NCBI GenBank assembly: GCA_016207585.1
Contig: JACQPI010000006.1
Span: forward strand, 1 to 11,792
Length of the DNA: 11,792 nt
Direction of reading: 5' to 3'
Source: Elusimicrobiota bacterium
GTDB lineage: Bacteria > Elusimicrobiota > Elusimicrobia > UBA1565 > JACRDR01
Shown here: one piece after another, positions 7,396 to 11,792 of the stretch
Position numbering within the stretch: the stretch's first letter is position 1
Layout: every line of letters begins with the position of its first letter
The notes under the pieces: generated by a model
Seen by the model: only the letters and a program-made list of their open reading frames with translations
Databases searched by the model: none
Told to the model about the DNA's origin: nothing
Program-made: the position numbers and the translations under genes

Positions 7396-8448
7396 TCAAC
7401 GCCTCAATCTAAAGAAACGGAGAATGCGCGAACGCAAGCTAGGTTTTTTATTTTGTTTATGCCGCATAAGGATATCACTAAAATTTTCTCCAATATAATG
7501 CGGGAGTACCCCAGGGTACTCGTCCGGTGGCAAGCCTCTTACCAGCTTTTCCACAACCTCAATACCACGCGCACGGGCTAGCATAATTGGCTGATGGATA
7601 TTAGACCCAGCAGGGAAAAGATCAGAATGAAGTACTATGACCCCGTCGGAAGAAGTTTCATTGATGGCATTTACTAGTTGCTTGTCTCTCGATGGCGAGG
7701 ATTGTGCGTAAATTCCATATGTACTTAAGCCATTGGGACCAGCATCCAATATATATCCAGCATAATCACCATCCGGAATATAAGCCAAGAGTTTCCATGC
7801 CAATTGTCTAGCGGAGAGTATTGTCCTTTCACCGTTCGCAGCTTTAGCCATTTGCGATACAGCGTGCAATTCGACCTCGAGGTTAGCCGGCAAAACATAT
7901 TTGAACGAATCAAGTTCGCGACATGTAGAGCGAAGTGAAGAATTATCTCCCAGATTCACCTTCTTTGCTAGGTCATTAATCTTCGATCTGACCATTCTAG
8001 CCATATCGGGAGAAGCATGAAAAAATGCCGTAGCTACTTCCGATTCCAATCGGTCAATTTGTTCCGCATACGTCGGGTCAATTGAGCGCATGCTTCCTAG
8101 GGCTTCCAGATCCCTAATCGCCTCATTTCCCAAGTGTTTAGTTAAAGTTCCTAGGACATCTCTATGGAATTCTGAGGCCGGATTCAGTTCGATAATCCCT
8201 GCGATATAAGGGAGCTGACTATTCTGCCTGAAGTCAAAATTCTTAAATCCCACATTTATTAACCTTTGAATACCGACAAACAGAGGAACAGACATAGCCG
8301 AATGAGAAACAGCTAGGCCGACGTCAACACTGATTCCGCCGCCCGCCAAAGCATGATAACAGCCAGCCCCAGGAATCATAAAAAACAGGACAGCAATGAC
8401 AGTAAAAACTGCAATTTTTTTAAGCATATCTGATGAGTCGGGGTTCAT
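7396..8448 (-). CDS. Exported protein of unknown function in an AT-rich patch
   Basis: I do not recognise this 350-residue protein. The N-terminus has a basic start (Lys10, Lys11) and a strong hydrophobic core (residues 12-26) ending in GAGCYHALA-GGG. It may be cleaved after ALA (residue 35) by signal peptidase I. Cys30 could instead be lipidated, but the -3 residue is Gly, so the lipobox is poor. The mature protein looks soluble and mostly helical up to about residue 215. An alpha/beta-looking stretch (DGVIVLHSDLFP, IMLARARGIEVVEKL) follows, then a strongly basic tail (KKPSLRSRILRFFRLRR). Starts at Met1 (8448) and Met8 (8427) are both possible; neither has a strong Shine-Dalgarno, and Met8 gives the more normal signal peptide. 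Composition is about 45% GC against 60-65% nearby, with many A/T-ending codons, which suggests recent acquisition. It is divergent from the XRE-like gene. Confidence 0.75.
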   Translation of the reverse strand: MNPDSSDMLKKIAVFTVIAVLFFMIPGAGCYHALAGGGISVDVGLAVSHSAMSVPLFVGIQRLINVGFKNFDFRQNSQLPYIAGIIELNPASEFHRDVLGTLTKHLGNEAIRDLEALGSMRSIDPTYAEQIDRLESEVATAFFHASPDMARMVRSKINDLAKKVNLGDNSSLRSTCRELDSFKYVLPANLEVELHAVSQMAKAANGERTILSARQLAWKLLAYIPDGDYAGYILDAGPNGLSTYGIYAQSSPSRDKQLVNAINETSSDGVIVLHSDLFPAGSNIHQPIMLARARGIEVVEKLVRGLPPDEYPGVLPHYIGENFSDILMRHKQNKKPSLRSRILRFFRLRR

Positions 8449-8474
8449 AGTTAGTGTTTATCTTCTTCACATTC

Positions 8475-8503
8475 ATGATAAGGCGAAACTGCCCTATTGC
8501 CCA
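8475..8503 (-). promoter_or_regulatory. Candidate promoter of the unknown exported protein gene
   Basis: On the minus strand TGGGCA (plus 8498-8503, 4 of 6 to the -35 consensus), a 17-bp spacer and TATCAT (8475-8480, 5 of 6 to the -10 consensus) lie just upstream of the ATG at 8448. A start near 8468 would leave a leader of about 20 nt containing the weak purine run GAAGAAGA. A short inverted repeat GCCCT-N7-AGGGC (8491-8507) overlaps the -35 box. Confidence 0.4.
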
Positions 8504-8551
8504 GGGCCAAAAGGGTCAATAGAGAAGGCCCATTAGACCTACTGCCATTTA

Positions 8552-8596
8552 CACATGTGCGCCAGGACACCGTGCCCACAGCAACATGATGTGCTG
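8552..8596. promoter_or_regulatory. Pair of palindromes, candidate operators in the divergent spacer
   Basis: There are two dyad-symmetric sites. CACATGTG (8552-8559) is a perfect 8-bp palindrome. CAGC-A-ACAT-G-ATGT-GCTG (8579-8596) is an 8-bp inverted repeat with one bulged A and a central G. Both contain an ACATG core, and their centres are about 32 bp apart, close to three helical turns. They lie between the two divergent promoters, where a regulator encoded next door could act on both genes. Binding by the XRE-like protein is inference only. Confidence 0.4.
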
Positions 8597-8633
8597 TCCA
8601 GCTCAAAATGAAACATTTAAATGCTCAGATCTG

Positions 8634-8660
8634 TTGACAATCTCTGCCTCCCGCGATAAT
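8634..8660 (+). promoter_or_regulatory. Candidate promoter of the XRE-like gene
   Basis: A perfect -35 box TTGACA (8634-8639) is followed after 15 bp by GATAAT (8655-8660, 5 of 6 to the -10 consensus). The spacer is shorter than the optimal 17 bp; with a 17-bp spacer the hexamer would be the poorer TAATTT. Transcription would begin near 8667, about 40 nt upstream of the TTG codon at 8708, with the Shine-Dalgarno AGGAAG (8699-8704) in the leader. Confidence 0.5.
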
Positions 8661-8707
8661 TTGTAACGACTGGCGAAGTTGGGTTAATTCGTGCGCTCAG
8701 GAAGCGG

Positions 8708-8914
8708 TTGAAAATGCCTCAAAAAGCGCTGGCTCGACAAATAGGTTCCAGCCAGGCTATCGTCTCCAAAATAGAAACAGGGCGGGTGGACATGAGAATT
8801 TCGACGCTGGCGCGGATACTCGAAGCGCTGCGCTGTAAACTGCTCTTGCTCGCCAAAGCGACGCCGGAGTTCGACGAAGCCTGTGCAACAGACCCGGACG
8901 CGTCGCGTGCCTAG
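8708..8914 (+). CDS. Small XRE/HipB-like helix-turn-helix regulator, N-terminus uncertain
   Basis: The 68-residue reading contains most of an XRE-type HTH. It has QKALARQIG (helix 2), SSQAIVSKIETGR (recognition helix) and ISTLARILEALRCKLLLLA, a helix plus strand like the C-terminal part of the HipB/HigA antitoxin domain. The TTG at 8708 is chosen because AGGAAG lies 3 bp upstream; ATG at 8714 is the alternative. Helix 1 of the fold (LIRALRKRLKM) is encoded in the same frame from about 8684, upstream of both starts. No ATG, GTG or TTG exists between the stop at 8657-8659 and 8708. The gene may therefore be a decayed regulator, may start at a rare codon (ATT at 8687) or may make a shortened protein. 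No HipA or toxin gene is adjacent. Its stop overlaps that of the convergent gene. Confidence 0.55.
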   Translation: MKMPQKALARQIGSSQAIVSKIETGRVDMRISTLARILEALRCKLLLLAKATPEFDEACATDPDASRA

Positions 8915-9945
8915 AAACCCTTCGTCAGTTCCGCGGGAGTTTGGGTGGAAACGCCGAAGATGAACTGTTGGCCCTCGTAGAAACGGTCGCGCAGCTCGAA
9001 ATTTTCGAAAGCGACGCCGCCCGGGATGGGCTGCCGCGACTGCCAATAGGTGTATCGGGCGTTGACGCGGACGTGCAGGCCGTCGCGCAGCGCGCCCTTG
9101 GGTTGCTTCCAGTATTGAGTCACCTTGGCCCCGCCGTAAAACCATGCCTCGCTGTCGGGAAACGGATGGACGGCCGCAGGGTTTTCCTCGTCGTTCGTCA
9201 CGGCCACGAAAACATCTCCCGGGGAATTAAAATGGAGCGCATAGACGGGGAAAAATGTGCTTCTCGCGAAGTCGACGCTTTTGTGGTCCGGGTATAGAGC
9301 CAGACTGCTGAGAGTCTGGTCCTTCAGCCACAACAACCTGGCCCGCCCCTTGTTGCCCATCGTGGCGCTCAGGATGCAGTAGTCCATCGCAGCGCTGTCG
9401 GGCTCCGCATGAATCGTGAAGGATATTTCGCCGGGGGCGTCGCTCTGCTGGGACAGGACCAGATAGGGGTGCGCGCCGTTGGCGAACTTTTCCACGCGAA
9501 GAAGCACCTCCAAGCGCTCGACGCCGTCCGAAAGCGCCCGAACATAGCCGTTTCGGCCTCCCGATCGGGACTCTTCGAATTTCGGAAGGGCCCAAAAAAG
9601 CTTTCCGGGCTTGCCGTCCAAGCGGCTCGGCTCCAGTTCGCTGAAACCCTTCTTCCGGCCGACCACCGGCTCTATGGCGATGAAGTTGACGAGGTCGTAA
9701 GCCCCATTCTGAAGGGTCGGATAGCCGATGCGGATGAGACCGCGCGGACCGCCCGGGTCGCCCCCCGTGACGCTTCCAGGGAATATCCCGAATCGAAGCC
9801 CCCCCTCGATTCCCCAAACCGGCTTATCCGTCTCGCGGAGCGGACCTACCCATTCCGCCGCGCGCCCCGGGCTCCGCAGGAATATGAACGACAAAGCAAG
9901 AGATAGAAAAACGGATTTGGACTGCCTAACCCGATGCCTGGTCAT
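8911..9945 (-). CDS. Secreted protein of unknown function
   Basis: I cannot place this 344-residue protein in a family with confidence. The ATG at 9945 gives a standard signal peptide (MTRHRVRQSK, then hydrophobic VFLSLALSFIFL, cleavage near SPGRAA). A TTG at 9966 would only add seven residues. The mature part has many aromatic and beta-strand-like segments: GGLRFGIFPGS, GPRGLIRIGYP, YDLVNFIAIEPVVG, KLFWALPKF, HPYLVLSQQ, VFVAVTN and RYTYWQS. This suggests an all-beta sandwich, perhaps carbohydrate-related, and no catalytic motif is evident. It contains one internal Cys (within DYCILSATMG). No clear Shine-Dalgarno precedes the ATG. It lies 59 bp downstream of the 10005-10907 gene and is probably co-transcribed with it. 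Composition (about 65% GC) is normal for the window, unlike the AT-rich neighbour. Confidence 0.75.
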   Translation of the reverse strand: MTRHRVRQSKSVFLSLALSFIFLRSPGRAAEWVGPLRETDKPVWGIEGGLRFGIFPGSVTGGDPGGPRGLIRIGYPTLQNGAYDLVNFIAIEPVVGRKKGFSELEPSRLDGKPGKLFWALPKFEESRSGGRNGYVRALSDGVERLEVLLRVEKFANGAHPYLVLSQQSDAPGEISFTIHAEPDSAAMDYCILSATMGNKGRARLLWLKDQTLSSLALYPDHKSVDFARSTFFPVYALHFNSPGDVFVAVTNDEENPAAVHPFPDSEAWFYGGAKVTQYWKQPKGALRDGLHVRVNARYTYWQSRQPIPGGVAFENFELRDRFYEGQQFIFGVSTQTPAELTKGF

Positions 9946-10004
9946 TGCCCCAAAACCGCGACCCAAGCCTTTGACCGCGGAAAAGGTGATCGCGAATGCC
10001 GGGT

Positions 10005-10907
10005 TCAGCGGACGCCCAAGGTGACCCGAACAAATGGAGCGACATCTCGGATGCCCTTGCGGTTGGGATCATCGGCGAAGCTCATGTATCGCAGACCTCC
10101 GCCAACCTGGATGTGCTTGGAAATGTTGACGTCCACGCTGCCGCTGCCGCGCCCACCCGCTCCGACCAATCGCTGGCCCTCGCCGTAAATATGTATCGCG
10201 CCGCGTTTTTGGACCTCGCCGATGCGCCCATCCACGGACACTCCCAAAGAAAGGGCGGCGCGGTTGAAGTTGTGATTGCGAAGCTGGGTGCCGACGGTAT
10301 TCCCATCCGATCCAGCACCGTTAGCCTGAAGAACGGACTCGAACCCGTTGGTCGCCTTAAGCAGAGCCAAACCCGAATTCGCACCAAGAAAAAGCGCCCC
10401 GGCCTTGCCGATCTTAAAATGCCTCCCCAGTTCCCCACCCGTCGTCCAGACGAGAGCTTTTTGCTTATCCTGGTTTCGCTTAGCCGCATCGTAGTTTAAA
10501 TCCGTGAAAACCATATAGTAGAGGCGATCCAGAGCGCTTTTCTCCCCATCCTGCCTCTCGAAGTCGAACACCCCGATGCCCAATCGCCCCTGGAACGCTT
10601 GGAAGCTGCGCCGAAGCTCGGAATTCTTGCGCACGGCGCCCAGATACTCTATGGAAGCCCGGCCGACGGTGTTGCCGGAGGTGTTGCTCCAATCCGTCCC
10701 ATCCCCCCGGCCGATGAAGCGCGCCCTGACGCCCAGAGCGGCGGCCGTCTTTGAGGCATCTCCTTGTTCCAGAACAGCGGCGTTACCGGATATCCCGACC
10801 TGATTGACCGTTTCATTTGCATTGCTGTAACCATCACCCGCGTGCGCTCGGGACGCGAAAATTCCGAAAAGCGATACCCACAAAACCAACACGTTGCACA
10901 ATTTCAT
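10005..10907 (-). CDS. Exported protein of unknown function, probable outer-membrane beta-barrel
   Basis: The 300-residue protein begins with a clean signal peptide (MKLCNVLVLWVSLFGIFASRAHA, cleavage after AHA at residue 23). The ATG at 10907 is chosen because GGAGAGGT lies 7 bp upstream; an in-frame upstream start at 10952 would spoil the signal sequence. The mature sequence is rich in Gly, Asn and alternating polar/hydrophobic segments: ALGVRARFIG, GRLGIGVFDFE, LYYMVFTDLNYD, AALSLGVSVDGRIG, GAIHIYGEGQRL, IQVGGGLRYMSF and FVRVTLGV. These resemble amphipathic strands of a small outer-membrane barrel. The last residue is Arg rather than an aromatic residue, so the usual BAM signal is not perfect. 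No enzyme motif is seen. It is probably the first gene of a unit with the 8911-9945 gene. Confidence 0.72.
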   Translation of the reverse strand: MKLCNVLVLWVSLFGIFASRAHAGDGYSNANETVNQVGISGNAAVLEQGDASKTAAALGVRARFIGRGDGTDWSNTSGNTVGRASIEYLGAVRKNSELRRSFQAFQGRLGIGVFDFERQDGEKSALDRLYYMVFTDLNYDAAKRNQDKQKALVWTTGGELGRHFKIGKAGALFLGANSGLALLKATNGFESVLQANGAGSDGNTVGTQLRNHNFNRAALSLGVSVDGRIGEVQKRGAIHIYGEGQRLVGAGGRGSGSVDVNISKHIQVGGGLRYMSFADDPNRKGIRDVAPFVRVTLGVR

Positions 10908-10961
10908 CCTCGGTACCTCTCCAGTCACGAGATTTACCAACCTCCAGACCACAGCAGAAGG

Positions 10962-10967
10962 ATTCTA
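10962..10967 (-). promoter_or_regulatory. Candidate -10 element of the 10005-10907 gene
   Basis: The minus-strand TAGAAT matches the -10 consensus at 5 of 6 positions and would place the start near 10955, giving a leader of about 48 nt with the Shine-Dalgarno in it. No good -35 box is visible at 16-18 bp (the best is TCTTCA, 3 of 6), so this is a weak call. Confidence 0.3.
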
Positions 10968-10994
10968 GAAAACGGCGAAAGATATGAAGAAGGG

Positions 10995-11021
10995 CCTTCC
11001 AGTACTTGCGGAAGGTTTTTT
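10995..11021 (+). terminator. Intrinsic terminator-like hairpin, plus-strand orientation
   Basis: The stem CCTTCC (10995-11000) / GGAAGG (11010-11015) with a 9-nt loop is followed directly by six T residues (11016-11021). In sequence this terminates plus-strand transcription, yet both flanking genes are on the minus strand. Read on the minus strand it comes about 50 bp after the LptF/G stop and is followed by CCCTTCTTC, a poor U-tract, so at best it is a weak bidirectional terminator for that gene. Confidence 0.55.
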
Positions 11022-11071
11022 GTGCCTATGGCTAATTAGGACTAAAGTTGCAGCGTTTTCGTAGGGTGGAC

Positions 11072-11792
11072 TCAGGCCCCGGAACGCCGGAAAAGCCGCA
11101 GCGCCCAAAAACCGAAGACGACCGGCGCGATCCAGGCCCCGACGATTGGCGGCACGCGCTCCCCGGCCCCGAGAATGCGGCCCAGCTCGGTGACCCAGAG
11201 ATAGAGGAAGCTGATCCCCAGGGCCAGCGCGAAGCCGAGCGCGCGATGGCCGCGCCTCAGCCGCAGGGCGATGGGAATCCCGATGGCGCAGAGGATGATG
11301 TTGGCGAAAGGATAGGCCATCTTGGCGTGCAGCGCGGCGCGCGTCTCGCGCAGGGAACCGCCCAGGAGCTGAACCTCCCGCATGTACCGGACCATCTCGC
11401 GGATGCTCATCTCGTCGGGATTGCGAGCGCGGGGGACCAGCTTGCGCGGAGGGACCTCCAGGTCCGACGCGAAGCGCTCGAAAGGCTTCTCGGCGATGCG
11501 GCCGCCCGGCTCGAAATGGCGCTCCACGCCGCCCTGGAAAATCCAGCGGGACGCCCCGGGGTCCCAGTCGGCCCCTCGAGCGTCGATCTGCCGGACGATC
11601 CCTCCCGGGCTGTAATAGTCCAGGACCGGGCGGATCATGCGGCCGGCGCGGACCTCGAACATTTTCACGGTGACGAAACGGCCCGCGCCGCCCATGAGCA
11701 TGACGTTCTGATAGCGGTCGAACTGCCACTCGGCGGCTATCTTCTCCTGCCACAGCTTCTGGGCCCTGAAGTAGCAAACCGGCAGCACCGAC
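11072..11792 (-). CDS. LptF/LptG-family permease, C-terminal part (5' end outside window)
   Basis: LptF and LptG are inner-membrane partners of the LptB ATPase that extract lipopolysaccharide and pass it to LptC/LptA. The frame is open through the right edge, so the visible GTG at 11788 is internal and the N-terminal helices are missing. The 240 residues seen comprise a periplasmic beta-jellyroll-like segment (for example RFVTVKMFEVRAGRM and ASRWIFQGGVERHF), the linker NPDEMSIREMVRYM, and three transmembrane helices (about 158-177, 182-202 and 213-233 counted from the GTG). KMAYPFANIILCAIGIPIALRLRRG is the conserved family entry into the last helices. LptF and LptG cannot be separated from this fragment. 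It indicates a diderm envelope with lipopolysaccharide or a similar glycolipid. Confidence 0.9.
   Translation of the reverse strand, partial: SVLPVCYFRAQKLWQEKIAAEWQFDRYQNVMLMGGAGRFVTVKMFEVRAGRMIRPVLDYYSPGGIVRQIDARGADWDPGASRWIFQGGVERHFEPGGRIAEKPFERFASDLEVPPRKLVPRARNPDEMSIREMVRYMREVQLLGGSLRETRAALHAKMAYPFANIILCAIGIPIALRLRRGHRALGFALALGISFLYLWVTELGRILGAGERVPPIVGAWIAPVVFGFWALRLFRRSGA

Larger units (their letters stand above)
7360..8660. other. AT-rich compositional island
   Basis: Five 60-base lines I counted inside the 7396-8448 gene (starting 7441, 7501, 7741, 7801, 8041) total 134 G+C of 300, about 45%. Lines in neighbouring genes gave 57-77%. The change is abrupt near 7360, and ordinary composition returns from about 8690. 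I find no transposase, integrase, tRNA or clear direct repeats at the edges, so the mechanism of any transfer is not visible. The island covers the unknown exported protein and most of the divergent regulatory spacer. Confidence 0.6.

Noticed and set aside
8449..8914. Toxin-antitoxin operon with the HipB-like HTH protein as antitoxin
   Set aside because: No toxin gene lies on the same strand on either side: upstream is a 259-bp spacer and downstream is a convergent secreted-protein gene.
8684..9145. Minus-strand open frame (153 codons) spanning the XRE-like gene and the end of the secreted protein gene
   Set aside because: It is extremely Arg/Pro-rich, overlaps two better-supported genes and shows no recognisable motif.
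4628..11047. The 11-mer CTTTAGTCCTA at 4628-4638 recurs inverted at 11037-11047, both between genes
   Set aside because: In about 11.8 kb tens of 11-base matches are expected by chance, and the flanks do not match, so it is not evidence of a repeat family.
10984..11064. Small plus-strand frame starting MKKGLPVLAEG
   Set aside because: It runs straight through the terminator-like hairpin, lacks a well-spaced Shine-Dalgarno and has no support beyond being open for 26 codons.

Overview
The window comes from a GC-rich (about 60-65%) Gram-negative, diderm bacterium. That follows from an LptF/LptG lipopolysaccharide-transport permease, an outer-membrane beta-barrel of the TraF_2/PorV-like type and a run of proteins with cleavable signal peptides. 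The lineage is a guess from overall protein flavour (Elusimicrobiota or a similar deep-branching environmental group) and cannot be settled from this window.

Layout. (i) 1-4601, plus strand: the 3' end of metK, ahcY, the two subunits of a 3-oxoacid CoA-transferase and a secreted beta-propeller glycoside-hydrolase-like protein. The genes are tightly packed, with gaps of 20, 47, 4 and 4 bp, so they look like one operon. MetK makes S-adenosylmethionine and AhcY removes S-adenosylhomocysteine, so together they form part of the activated methyl cycle. The CoA-transferase activates short-chain 3-oxoacids. (ii) 4696-5652, plus strand: an exported endonuclease/exonuclease/phosphatase-family protein, with a promoter -10 element placed so that the mRNA may be leaderless. 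(iii) 5649-7229, minus strand: an outer-membrane barrel protein with a clear sigma-70-like promoter. (iv) 7396-8914: a compositionally distinct AT-richer patch (about 45% GC in the lines counted) with an unrecognised exported protein (minus) divergent from a small HipB/XRE-like regulator (plus). The spacer between them has promoter-like and palindromic, operator-like sequences. (v) 8911-11792, minus strand: two exported proteins of unknown function and the C-terminal part of an LptF/LptG permease.

Six consecutive genes (3612-10907, not counting the small regulator) encode proteins with an export signal, so the second half is an envelope/secretome neighbourhood rather than one recognised pathway. 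Both convergent gene pairs end in a shared CTAG tetranucleotide that supplies the stop codon of each gene. I see no rRNA, tRNA, CRISPR array, insertion sequence or obvious new multi-gene system. The best leads are the divergent AT-rich module with its palindromes, the regulator whose HTH helix 1 is encoded upstream of any start codon, and the EEP protein that lacks the usual THL histidine.
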